From the NCBI RefSeq assembly GCF_040183065.1, contig NC_091117.1, positions 98,544,001 to 98,608,000 of the forward strand: a DNA stretch of 64,000 nucleotides. Reading direction: 5' to 3'. Below the pieces are notes generated by a model. The model had not been told where the DNA came from. It saw only the letters and a list, made by a program, of their open reading frames with translations, and made no database searches. Source of the DNA: Periplaneta americana. Lineage: Eukaryota; Arthropoda; Insecta; Blattodea; Blattidae. A program made the position numbers and the translations under genes. Numbering within the stretch: the stretch's first letter is position 1; the number at the start of each line of letters is the position of its first letter. Shown here in pieces: positions 50,571 through 60,470 of this stretch.

Positions 50571-51465
50571 CGTATGACTGAATGCGAATATGGTACATAA
50601 GACTAAGTGATAATTTCTCTCCATTAATACCATACGACCATTGATTTTTTTATACTTGAAACCTAAATTCTTTAAGACAGTGTGCAGAGAAAAAACACTG
50701 CCATGGAAAAGATCTGCATCTCGAAGCGAAGTTTGCAACTTTTTAAAAGTAGGATGCTCCTCCCTCAGTAATATACATGCCGCTGGATTGCATCCTCCTG
50801 AAAGGCATCTAAATTTGTCACCCGCTTTTACACTTTTCTTTTCTTTCCTGGGGTTTGAAGTGGGGAAGGTCCTCTTGCTCATTCAATATAAAATTTTCCT
50901 TTCCTATTTTAACTATGGTGTTCTTTCCTATTTTGAGAGCCTCTGCAGTACTATTTACCACCTGTTGTACAGGAATAAGAAGCCCACCATTGTCTCTTCT
51001 TTCTCGAAATAGTTCTGCACATTAAAAACCATTTCTCTCATCTGACTTGTAAGAGGAGCACCTTTTCTGTTACTTATAGACCTCTTGCTGTCCCTTGTAG
51101 CACTCCTTTCTCTCTTTGAGCCCATTGTTCGTTTTGTGCTGCTAACTGCATGAGTGATAAGTGAAACACATGGACACTATAAATCGCGTTACAAATACAC
51201 TCACAACTAAATTAAATTTAAAACTAAACCTAAACTAATTCTACCTTCATCAACAACAAAATACCTACGAAAACAATAGCAAGGGCAGAACACCAATACT
51301 TGCTATAACACAATAACGAAGATTCAACAAAGCACGTGCTCGCTGCGAAACAGTCGGCAACGTCGGCCTGTTGTCATGGTCTCTGATTGGCTCGTTTGAG
51401 CGGTTGCCATGGTGACGCTTAGAAGCCGCTGAACTGTCAATACCTTTCTAGTTTTGTACAGACTG
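50338..51465 (-). mobile_element. DDE_3-type element with 35-bp TIRs, internally deleted
   Basis: The left arm CAGTCTATACAAAACTAGAA (continuing AGGTATTGACAGTTC, to 50372) and the right arm at 51431-51465 are inverted repeats of 35 bp with one mismatch. The minus strand inside retains transposase N-terminal pieces: REMVFNVQNYFEKEE, TAEALKIGKNTIVKIGKE, EEHPTFKKLQTSLRDADLFH and VLKNLGFKYKKINGRMVLME (50502-51120). These are related to the DDE_3 copies at 20.97 and 48.4 kb. The catalytic domain is missing. A 12-unit (AAT)n tract is at about 50530-50570. No target duplication could be defined. Confidence 0.75.
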
Positions 51466-51769
51466 AAACTACTTTAAAATTAATATATATTTCTCTTAAA
51501 CTACTAACTAACTAAACGTGCTTTGAAAACTACTTTAGTAGAATATTATAAAGTAAAAATTTAGAGGAAATAAATATAGAACAAAAAGGAAATACAATAA
51601 ATAAAAATCGGAAATAATTTGTGAGTGCAGACAAGTCACATAACAAAACTAGTGAATATCAGACCCTCGAAAAATCTGCCTCTTGACATCTCCAATTTTG
51701 ACAAAGATATTGCAGATATTGCTGTCGATTGCCCAGCCACTAGTAACGCCATACTTATCAGTACATTCT

Positions 51770-52378
51770 CTTAACTAAGGGTGCAAATAGCCATAGTTGC
51801 TGATGTGCCCTCCTTAAACCTCACTAACAATTCTCTTAACAGTTTATGCCTAGCTTCAGTCAAGTCTTCTCTAATAGTAATTTGTTTACCTTTAAGTTTT
51901 TTTCTTATTCAAGAAGACGTCTCTTCTTTTCCTATAACTGACGAACTTGACTATCTCCAGTCATGGACGTTCTCCTCTCCTCCCCACACAATGGCTCCTG
52001 TCGATGTCGTGCACCTCCAGTTTCACACCAATTTGGACTGCAACATCAATTGCTATTGCGTCAGTATCCTCACCTTCAGACTCTGGCACCCTGAAGTTAC
52101 ACTGATAGCATTGATACTGCTCCAAGCAGACGTGCTTTTCTTCTAACTTTGCTTCAAAAAACAGAAATTTTCTCGTCCTTTTCTTTTAAGGGTGCTTCCA
52201 ATTTCTCAATAATAGCACTAATTCTGTCGAGTGTGGCCTTTGGCTCCGACACTATCACGTCCTGCACAGAGTCCTTTATTAGGTTGGCAAGTTCACTTAA
52301 CATGGCGGGATCCCTCCATGCTTCCTGTACACTGTGGTCAGCAGCTGGAACCTTTTGCTTTTGGTTTCTCCTTCCCAT
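51770..52378 (-). pseudogene. LINE-K ORF1 (coiled coil plus RRM-like), broken
   Basis: The N-terminal block (52154-52378) is MGRRNQKQKVPAADHS, then LANLIKDSVQDVIVSEPKAT and a coiled-coil run LEAPLKEKDEKISVF. It continues, with a frame change, into LEEKHVCLEQYQCYQCNFRV, EGEDTDAIAIDVAVQIGVKL and DIDRSHCVGRRGERP. After a stop: LEIVKFVSYRKRRDVFLNKK, then TIREDLTEARHKLLRELLVR. This coiled coil, RRM-like, C-terminal order is usual for ORF1p of CR1/L2/Kiri-type LINEs. Confidence 0.75.
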
Positions 52379-52694
52379 TTTCTGTCAAGTAGGAACCGAG
52401 TGCTAAATACACTGATATGACACACAACTTACAAATGCCTCCAAAAAAATAAGCGAACTCACTAGCCGACACAAGCATCACATTCTACAATCCGCCATGA
52501 CACTTCACTTCTTCATATCTGCAATTCTTAAAAACATGTGACGGAATGGAACAGTTTCTATTTATTAATTTTAAAATTTTAGTTTCACCTATGAGAGATG
52601 GGCTGTTGTTCAAAATGATTCATGTATCTATTACTGAGAAAACATACTTCTGCTAGTAATAATTATGTATAGTTGCTCAGTTATTTTAACTGAT

Positions 52695-53090
52695 GGAATA
52701 ACCTTGGTCCCGTGGAGCAGAGAAAAGTTCTAATATGGGATCTATGACTTGCGTGGATACCTTACCTCTGTCCCACTTGCTGTCAACTTCTAAAATTGCA
52801 AGCTATGCAGTAGAATCTGCCGTATGCAGTAAACGTCATAAATATGTACATCCAGTAGACAATTACATCTTCATCGTCTTTGCTGTCGAAGCAATAGGCT
52901 CCTGGTGTAAAGAAGCAAACGACCTGGTTTCTGAAATTTGTAGAAGTTTGGTGGAGATCCTCGCTGCACCAATTATCTGCGGCAACGAATAGGAATAGCC
53001 ATCCAATGTGGAAACGCAGCCAGCATTTTGGGAACCTTTTCAGACTGCAATTCTCTGGATGAAATTTTCTTTATTTGAATATCTGATGGG
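52695..53090 (+). pseudogene. Retroelement C-terminal tail fragment (WD..CVDT / QRGNAAS type)
   Basis: The plus strand reads MTCVDTLPLSHLLSTSKIAS, ESAVCSKRHKYVH, YIFIVFAVEAIGSW and ISEICRSL-like residues. After a frame change it gives [20 protein letters not shown] and TFSD. I recognise this as a conserved tail found downstream of reverse transcriptase domains in many metazoan retroelement proteins, but I cannot name the element. It is 5'-truncated and frameshifted. Confidence 0.5.
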
Positions 53091-53227
53091 CCTTTATTTT
53101 TTTTATTATTATTTTTATCCAGAATTTATAACTGTTTAGTATTAAATTCAGAATAAATAATAATAAATAAAATTTTAATTTTTAGTTCTTAATGTGAAAT
53201 AGCTTTAATTTTTGTAGTCCAATAATA

Positions 53228-53235
<8 letters not shown>

Positions 53236-53263
<28 letters not shown>

Positions 53264-55117
53264 TTCTGGTGGAGTTAAGACCATCAAGCCTTCTCTTCCA
53301 CACCACCAGAAATGCAAGACAGCTACAAGAAAAATGATACATAATGATTCAATTAATCTAATGTAATAACTTGTGACAGAATTAAAATATGACATAAAAA
53401 GAAAGCAACTGAACTTACAAGTGAAATTGAAAATAATAGAAATTAGTCTAACATTAAATTATGCAAAAAAAAAAAAAAAGTAAAAACATATATACAAAAC
53501 ACAGAAATGACATTGACATTCAGCATCATTATTATTAACCAAGGGACGATAAGCTAGTTTTTTTTTTTTTTTTAGTAGGTTATTTTACGACGCTTTGTCA
53601 ACATCTAAGGTTATTTAGCGTCTGAATGAGATGAAGGTGATAATGCTGGTGAAATGAGTCTGGGGTCCAACACCGAAAGTTACCCAGCATTTGCTCCTAG
53701 TGGGTTGAGGGAAAACCCCAGAAAAAACCTCAACCAGGTAACTTGTCCCAACCGGGAATCGAACCCGGGCCACCTGGTTTCGCAGCCAGACGCGCTAGCC
53801 GTTACTCCACAGGTGTGGACGCGATAAGCTAGTTCTAGTATCATGGCACAGAGACAATTGAAAGGGTTAATCTATCAAAAGGAAATTATTGCCAAATTAC
53901 TAAATATTAAAACTTCGGCTTAAATCCTGCAACTTCTGAGAAACGAATTTCGTGAGATGAAACATACTTTTCTAGTTTACTTTTAAACTGTGACTGTGTC
54001 CGGCAATCCCTGACGTCACTAGATGACGAATTCCAGGGCAAGGCAATGATATAGTGTAGGAGGATGAGTATAGGGGAGTTCTGTGATGAGGAATAGAAAG
54101 GAGAGGTTGATGCTGATTTCGTGAAGTAGTGAGGAACTGAAAATGTGAAAACAAGTAATTTGGAGAAGAGTTATGTAAAATTTTGTATAGATGTGAAAGA
54201 GCATGTATGATTCTGCATTTCTTTAGAAGACCCCACAAAAGCAGCTCAAGAAATGTATTACATGATCAAATTTCCGAATATTACAGACGAATCTTATACA
54301 TACATTATGGACTCGTTGCAATCTCTCATTTAAATTAGAATTTAAGTTTGTAAACAAGGAATCACAGTAATCGAAATGGGGCATCACGAGAGTCTGTATA
54401 AGATTATTTTTTAATGTAAGTGGTAGAAAGTGTTTAATGTGCTTGAAAGGGTGGAGCAGCGACAATATTTTCTTGCATATGTGGGTAACTTGACTGTTCC
54501 AGTTGAGATCATTATCCATAAACATTCCAAGATCTTTTACTGTTTTACTGTATTCACTAATTGTACAATTAAGCATGATGCTAGGCAAATTCTTGCAGTC
54601 TGCAGTACTAAGAAGACGATGATGACTCATCACTATTGCCTGAGATTTCTCTGGGTTCAGCCTCAATATAAATTTATAAGCCTACATCGAAATAGAGTTC
54701 AAGTCTTCATTAAGTCTTTTTATTGCGACCGTCATTTCGTCAGGATGAAAATGGTTGTATATTTGTAAATTGTTGGCGTATATATGATGCCTAAAAATGT
54801 TTTATCATTTTAGTCAAGTCATTAATATATATCATAAACAAAAGAGGTCCAAGTACTGAGCCTTGCAGTACTCCGTACTTTACGACGTGCCATTCCGAGG
54901 AGAAAATACTTGTTGTAACACATTGTTGGTGGTCTCGAAGATAGGAGTCAAACCAAATGACAGCAATGTCAGGAAAATTAAGTTGTCTAAGTTTATATGA
55001 GAGAAGTTCTGTATCTATTGTGTCAAATACTTTGCTAAAGTCAAGTAACACTAATAATGTCAATTTCCGTTCATCCGAGGCTTGGCAAACATCCTCATTG
55101 ACCTGAGTGTGAAACAA
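53236..55117 (-). mobile_element. LINE-K copy, 5'-truncated, with RT, 3' UTR and (AAAT)n tail
   Basis: On the minus strand from 55117: VLLDFSKVFDTIDTELLSYK, YGVLQGSVLGPLLFMIYIND, then YANNLQIYNHFHPDEMTVAI, where the catalytic YADD has become YANN. Then LRLNPEKSQAIVMSHHRLLS, DLNWNSQVTHICKKILSLLH, PHFDYCDSLFTN and the C-terminal region (YLFSHFQFLTTSRNQHQP). The 3' UTR ends GGCTTGATGGTCTTAACTCC and the (AAAT)n tail is at 53236-53262. A SINE-B is inserted in the 3' UTR (53560-53821). The mutated active site and frame breaks show it is dead. Confidence 0.8.
53560..53821 (-). repeat. SINE-B copy 4
   Basis: A nearly full-length minus-strand copy with A-tail (T-run on plus at 53560-53574). The target duplication CGATAAGCTAGTT is exact at 53547-53559 and 53822-53834. 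It is inserted in the 3' UTR of the LINE-K copy and is therefore younger. Confidence 0.92.
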
Positions 55118-55118
55118 G

Positions 55119-55403
55119 TGTGCCCGGGTTCAAATCTTGGTTGGGACAAGTTACCTGGTTGAGAGTTTTTCTGGGAGTTTTGCTCAACCCATTAATAGTA
55201 AATACTGGGTATTATTTGTGAATGTATCAGTTTTAAGATTAAGTTTATGTACTTTTGAACTATTAATAAATAATACTAATACTAATACTAAATACTAATG
55301 CTGGGTAACTTGCGGCACCGAACCCTGGACTCATTTTGCTGGCATTATCATCTTCATCTCACTTAGATGCTAGATAACCATAGCTGTTGATAAAGCGTCG
55401 TAA
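55119..55403 (+). repeat. SINE-B copy 5, 5'-truncated, with 89-bp insertion
   Basis: It begins at the B box (GCCCGGGTTCAAATC), lacks the A box, and runs to GATAAAGCGTCGTAA. An 89-bp insertion (55212-55300) with an ACTAATACTAATACTAA tail splits it. CTGGGTA is present on both sides (55205-55211 and 55301-55307), which looks like the target duplication of a tiny LINE 3'-end insertion. Confidence 0.8.
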
Positions 55404-57180
55404 TATTTCACAAATTCTGCTAATGTTTTTATTGCACTTGCACTTCTAGATTCATAGTGACTTATTGTCTTAGGAAGAAGTTTCAGTTCTACTTGAAGGC
55501 TTTCTTATCACAATGATAATGTCCAAGAAATGGATTTAGAATTTCATATGCTAAGAAAGATGCAATTTCTGGGTGTAAAGTGGTTATTTGACTAAGGGTA
55601 GAGCTATTTACAGTAAATCTTCTGTTCATTTCTGAAATTGCCCTATCAATTATTGGAGTATACTGCCTTAAGTCATCCTCATTAGACAGATTTTCTCGTC
55701 TATTGGGTAGCTGTTCTCTCACAATGTATTTATATAAATGTTGTGAAAGTCGTCGTTCTCGTGGAGTACCTTTATCAATGTCAACACAATTTTCTGCAGC
55801 AAGCTTTTTGCTCTCTGCCAATAAATCTTGAAACTGTTTAAGAGAATTTCTCATATCATTCAATTGTTCAGCATTAGCCTGAACAATAACACAGGCATTT
55901 CCTATGTCACATTCTTTATTTTGAAAGAAATCGGAAATAACTTTCAAGTCCTACAGAATTACGGAAAACAAACAGAGGTGAAACAAGAATGAAAAATCTT
56001 TTTCCTCTGTTTTCAGCGTGATTTGTAAGCACTACAAATATGGCAGAAAATGTTTTTTATAGCAATACATGCTGTAATTTGGTGTGCCCGAGTCTCACTT
56101 ATTGCTTTAAGTTCACATACATCAAACCCCATACTTTTCTGTATGGCAATAAATGTTTCATGGGTTTTCGAAGCAGATATGAAAACATATAACATCTGTA
56201 ATAAATCTAAGAAATGTGCTGCAGACGTCGACAATTATTAAATTAAGCCTGTGATTTAGGTAATGAGTGTAAGTTGCTTGTGGAACTTCGCTTTGCAAGA
56301 GAGCTTGAACACCATTACAGTGACCACTGATAACACTGGCACCATCATATGTTTGTGCTAAGCACTTCTGTATATCAATATTTCAGTTTGCTAATACTGT
56401 TTTTGTGTAGGTGAATAACAATTATCGTCAAGATTTGCTGCAGCATGGAACCAGAGAAATCGCTCACATATCACCCCATTTAAGTAATACCTGACCACAA
56501 TTGACAATTGTTCCACTTTGCCTATGTCTTTTGATTCGTCTACCATGAGAGCGAAGCATGTAGCTTTTTGTACCTTCTTGGTAATGCTATTAAGAGTCAA
56601 CTTAGCCATAATAGCAAGTAATTCATTCTGTATTGAGTGCTTTGTATATTTTGCACTTTGAGGACAATTTTCTAATATCTTCTTCAAAAACGGATCTTTA
56701 TTGGCAATCAGATCTAACAGTTCCAAAAAAATTACCTTTATTATCACTTTATGATGATTCATCATTGCCTCTTTGTGCTATCCCCTAGAGTGCTGTGAAT
56801 CGTAATACATCTGACATATATGCAATATAGACTCTGTTTTCCTTCACTTCAGCAGCATATGCTTTGTTAATTTGGAACAACTGAAATATCATTATCTTTT
56901 CTTTTCATTTCCCTGTATGACTCCCAAGGAACCATAGACGTCTTATGTACTACACTATTTTCATGTTTCTTAAAACTGGCATCCTTTTCCAGTGCTCGCT
57001 TCCAGTTCTTGTAACCACAAATGAATGCATTTTTATCTGATCTACCCTCTTTCGAAAAGAATCTGCATGGAAAACAAAGTGCTGCATCGTAATCAATACT
57101 GTACTCCAGCCAAGGAAATAATTTATGCCATTCAGATTGAAAACTTCTGAGATCTTTACCATAACAAGTCCTAGGATACA
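55404..57180 (-). pseudogene. hAT transposase, ZMYM1-like, 3'-truncated
   Basis: Minus order: a TTF-type finger region (about 56950-57162: EWHKLFPWLEYSIDYDAALC with CFPCRFFSKEG), DUF4371 (56391-56765: HSIQNELLAIMAKLTLNSI, CFALMVDESKDIGKVEQLSI, VVRYYLNGVICERFL), a middle part (56013-56234) and a late block (55489-55947: QAEQL-like ANAEQLNDMRNSLKQF, DRAISEMNRRFTVNSSTLSQ, LHPEIASFLA). The C-terminal dimerisation motif is missing, because the sequence is cut by the SINE-B at 55403. It has several frame breaks. Confidence 0.78.
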
Positions 57181-57361
57181 GTCACTCTACACAAAAGGAA
57201 GTGAATTTTAAGAGGTGTTTAAAACTTAGTATTTCTTCCTCCTAGATATTCAAAAAATATTCTGATATGAGTATGACATTCAGAAAGAAATGTAATTTAC
57301 AAATAATAAACAAGAATACGAAAAATGAAATTGATTAGTACACAAAACTCAATTTTAGTAT

Positions 57362-57399
57362 GTGACTCTCACTACAACTCCCTTGTGACTCACACTACA
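57362..57399 (+). repeat. GTGACTCACACTACA doublet, 3' side of the unclassified gene
   Basis: GTGACTCTCACTACA (57362-57376) and GTGACTCACACTACA (57385-57399) lie 23 bp apart in the same orientation. The same motif recurs upstream of the gene at 59844-59858 and 60010-60024, also on the plus strand. They may be iteron-like binding sites belonging to the same mobile unit. Confidence 0.6.
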
Positions 57400-57528
57400 C
57401 TTCCTGTTTGGGAGATGACTGATTTAACATTGGCCAATATAAATCTGTACAATGACTGTTATTAATTATAAGTAAAAATTAACATTTTATTATTAGGCCT
57501 AAGCAGTTTAATATCTAAATCAGTCTTC

Positions 57529-58968
57529 CTAACCTATTACATAATCTTCGAAACTATAATTAGAAAATACATATCTCATGCACTGATCAAACATTGGCTC
57601 TGGTAATTTGACTGTGATGTTATTCTTATAAATATCAGCTATATCATCCATCTGAGGCCAAGAAAATTTGTTGAACTCTTTGTCAAATCTCAGAAGACGT
57701 AATGAAAGAACAAGTTGACGAAACAACTTGTCCGACAAAGTGTTTGTTTTCTTCCCATGAAATGGAACTAAAACCCATTCACCAATGTTGTATTCTCTTT
57801 CTGGTATAAGAGAAGGGTTGTTACTTTGCATTTCTGAACCACTGTAATTCACAACTTCGATTCTACCGGATATCAAATCAACAATTTTATGCTGTTTAGG
57901 GTTTCTTGAAACAATGGCAGCTTTAATTTTGTAGGGCGAAATTTTGTCATAGAAGTGCATTTTACGTGTTTCAGGGATATTTACAATTTCAGTCTCATTT
58001 GGAGCCCAAACCTTGTTCAACTCTGTGACTTTAGCATTGACTTCTTCTTGTGATACAAAGAGAATGGTAACATTAGAACAATTAATGTTCTTAGCACATC
58101 CTGCAAACTCTTTTGCTGTTCTGGGATCTATTGTTCTTGACATAGTGGCCTCTCTGACTCTCCGTTTGATGGATCCACCAAGACCATCAATTGCGCCTTT
58201 ACCATGGCTAGTAGCTGAGAAGTGCCACTGAAATTGATCAAAACGCACAGTTCCAAGACACAAGGAGTATTTTTGTTTAAAATATTGTGCACTTCCATCT
58301 GATTGATATATGACTTGCTTGATATGTAACTGTGGAAACATCTTATTTATTGTATCAATAATTGTATCATTGAACACTGCTACTGCATACTTATTGTGTT
58401 GCAAGTAATCGGATACAACAGCTATGGGTAATGATGCAGAGGAGCCTTGATATTTTAGATAAGCCATGCAAGTGTAGAGTGTGCAGGAATTAGATGACCA
58501 ATGCGCTGACTGTATTTCATCCTGGTAGACAAAAGCATAGTTCTCACTAAAGTCAATGTGCATTAAAACTACATTGTCTTGAATATTATCCTTTAGCATT
58601 TTAAAATTTTGTGATTGCTGCTGTTGTACAAATACATGCTGGAGAAAGTTTGGGATTTTAGTTTCTAGTTTGTGAACGATATCATCTAGAGTACCACATA
58701 TTTTTTCTCTGCCTACTCTGTTTGTTTCATCAGAAATCCACTGTTGGTAAGATATGTCTGTGTTCCAGTCGTCATCTGATACTGAACTATGGGCAGACTG
58801 TATCAAGTTATGGAAGTTTGCCAGTTTTCCATATTTATTACAGGTCTGTAACATGCATTCCTCAGAGGCCTCACTACACACTAGGAGACGTACAAAATCA
58901 GATGTTGAATTGGGCAAAAATGAGCACATCTTCAGAAGCAAGTTAATGTTTTCATGATGAACACACAA
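57529..58968 (-). CDS. Unclassified 479-codon open frame, possible DDE-type transposase
   Basis: I do not recognise a named family. The frame ends naturally at TAA and continues, without frameshift, from the upstream damaged part (58969-59637), giving 702 codons in all. N-terminal cysteine/histidine residues (CVHHENI, then LLVCSEASEECMLQTCNKYG) suggest zinc binding. The core has three acidic motifs: VLMHIDFSENYAF (D139), YQSDGSAQYFKQKY (D224) and FSATSHGKGAIDGLGGSIKR (D261). These could be a D-D-D/E nuclease triad, by inference only. The C terminus has EWVLVPFHGKK and WPQMDDIADIYK and resembles the relic at 40090-40420. There is no signal peptide or membrane segment. Expression is unknown. 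Confidence 0.6.
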   Translation of the reverse strand: MCVHHENINLLLKMCSFLPNSTSDFVRLLVCSEASEECMLQTCNKYGKLANFHNLIQSAHSSVSDDDWNTDISYQQWISDETNRVGREKICGTLDDIVHKLETKIPNFLQHVFVQQQQSQNFKMLKDNIQDNVVLMHIDFSENYAFVYQDEIQSAHWSSNSCTLYTCMAYLKYQGSSASLPIAVVSDYLQHNKYAVAVFNDTIIDTINKMFPQLHIKQVIYQSDGSAQYFKQKYSLCLGTVRFDQFQWHFSATSHGKGAIDGLGGSIKRRVREATMSRTIDPRTAKEFAGCAKNINCSNVTILFVSQEEVNAKVTELNKVWAPNETEIVNIPETRKMHFYDKISPYKIKAAIVSRNPKQHKIVDLISGRIEVVNYSGSEMQSNNPSLIPEREYNIGEWVLVPFHGKKTNTLSDKLFRQLVLSLRLLRFDKEFNKFSWPQMDDIADIYKNNITVKLPEPMFDQCMRYVFSNYSFEDYVIG

Positions 58969-59637
58969 ACACAGGTTCGAAGGGGTTTCAGATCTTAAAC
59001 ATACATGTTTTGGCCTAAGCTCACAAAATTTGCTACGTCCAATAATAATTTCTGGATGTAGATTTTAGAATTGTTAATAAGTTTCACCTAATGTAAGAAA
59101 TAGGTATCATTTTTGCACTTTTTGTTTGCCATCTGCATTGCGAATAACAGCAAAGTTTTTGTAACCTGGGGCTTGGTAAGATGTTGTGTTACAATTATAA
59201 AATCGTAAAACTGTCTCTCATGCTTTTTCTAACATGGTGTTTGAAGCACGTTTGTGAGAAATGAGTTCTGTACCTGATGCATACTCATGAAAAAGTTTGC
59301 AGACAACTGCTCTATGTTTCTTAGGACTATTAGGGAGATTTTTCTTGACTTTGGCAATTGCTTTGCCATATGAACTACGTGACTTGAAAACTTTACTAGG
59401 TGATTGTTTTGGACTGGTATTTACTTGCACTTGCTTCTTTTTCTCTCAGTATCTTCTCATTTCTTCTCTCTTCTTTCTTCGTAGATCTTCTTTTCGCTCT
59501 ATTGTCATCGTTTCCTTCTTCCTTTTTCGTGCTAAGTTTTGTTTTTCTATTTCTTTCTTTCGAAATTCTTCATACTTCCCTAATGTCCTCATTCTTGCTC
59601 TTTGTTCTGCTTTATGCTGAGCAGGTGTTTTTGCCAT
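58969..59637 (-). pseudogene. N-terminal part of the unclassified gene, five in-frame stops
   Basis: It begins MAKTPAQHKAEQRARMRTLG with a strongly basic, coiled-coil-like run (KKEIEKQNLARKRKKETMTI). A linker (NTSPKQSPSKVFKSRSSYGK, NLPNSPKKHRAVVCKLFHEY) follows, then SYQAPGYKNFAVIRNADGKQ and RSKFCELRPKHVCLRSETPS. The frame is unbroken relative to 57529-58968. It contains TGA at 59446-59448, 59218-59220 and 59107-59109, and TAA at 59074-59076 and 59065-59067. Three TGA stops would fit CGA-to-TGA decay. The stops are all in the first 191 codons, so the damage is oddly uneven. Confidence 0.6.
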
Positions 59638-59843
59638 TATTGAAAGAAATCAATGGTAGGTATAATCCTCAATTCATGTTTCATTGACAGAACATTATTG
59701 ATCAATTTTGTAAAATATTATGTGCATTTATTACAAGTAGGAATGGAAAATAATGTCCAACTAACAATATATTTCACATAATATCTCTTTCTTAAATGAA
59801 ATCTAATTTATTCAAACTTTTGGTTGTGACATGCTACAGCAGT

Positions 59844-60024
59844 GTGACTCACATTACAAAATTAGTTCATAATAAAAAACAGTTCCCAATGATGATTAAA
59901 TGAAAGTGATTATGATCAACAATTGTGCCCAATGCATAGTAGGAGGAAAAAAATATGTCATTTTAGTTCTAATTTTAACTTTGTTAACTAAGAAAACCGT
60001 TGGTTTTGTGTGACTCACACTACA
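59844..60024 (+). repeat. GTGACTCACACTACA repeats, 5' side of the unclassified gene
   Basis: GTGACTCACATTACA (59844-59858) and GTGACTCACACTACA (60010-60024) are in the same orientation as the pair at 57362-57399. A weaker relative, GTGACATGCTACA, precedes the first. The region between start codon and repeats (59638-59843) has no other visible feature. Confidence 0.55.
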
Positions 60025-60147
60025 TGTTACATCCTACTTTTAATATTAAAATGTGCTAAAACAGGTCCAGGATATGAAGTAACTGATTATATCTTTCAAA
60101 ACTGCAAGGTTAACGATTACTGAAACTGTTTTAGAAAGATCAAAATC

Positions 60148-60375
60148 TTATTCATTTACCTGGAAATCAAGTTGAGAAAGTTGTACTTCACATGCGCAAA
60201 TGTGTTCCTTATGGAGCAGCCATTGTCTCTTCACAGTTTGGCAAACATAACATGTGTCTACCCGAATTCTGTAGTTATGTTCTGAAAATCCCAACTTTGT
60301 GGGATATGTTTTCAATGAAAACATTTCAAGATTTTTTTTTTTTTTCAAAATTAGCCTATTGGTGTACATTTGCAT
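60148..60375 (-). pseudogene. Unclassified fragment with DTC..C motif
   Basis: The minus strand reads FSEHNYRIRVDTCYVCQTVK followed by RQWLLHKEHICACEVQLSQL. A D-T-C-x2-C motif followed by a charged helix is shared by several multi-copy arthropod proteins of unknown function, probably transposon-derived. It is short and without context, so it may equally be chance. Confidence 0.25.
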
Positions 60376-60470
60376 GGAATTACCCTACTCATAAATAAGT
60401 TACGACATTAATTTATAGCATTACTGTTTTCGTGTACATGAACTCGTTTTCAGAAAAAATAAACATAAAA

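Larger units (their letters stand above)
49653..52378 (-). mobile_element. LINE-K copy with ORF1 and endonuclease, split by a small DDE element
   Basis: Minus order: ORF1 (52378 to about 51770), then from 50301 the start of ORF2. The endonuclease reads IAYFNTQSLTAHYDELQFIF, LILESWLKPTLLSS, a frameshift, then HYEHIVVMSDFNTNILALQS and RSNLL, where it stops near 49653. The reverse transcriptase is absent. An inverted-repeat element at 50338-51465 lies between ORF1 and ORF2. Confidence 0.7.

Noticed and set aside
50335..50598. Poly-Tyr open frame on the minus strand
   Set aside because: Translation of an (ATT)n tract inside the small DDE element.
59297..59687. Two plus-strand leucine/serine-rich frames
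   Set aside because: Antisense of the lysine/arginine-rich N terminus of the unclassified gene.
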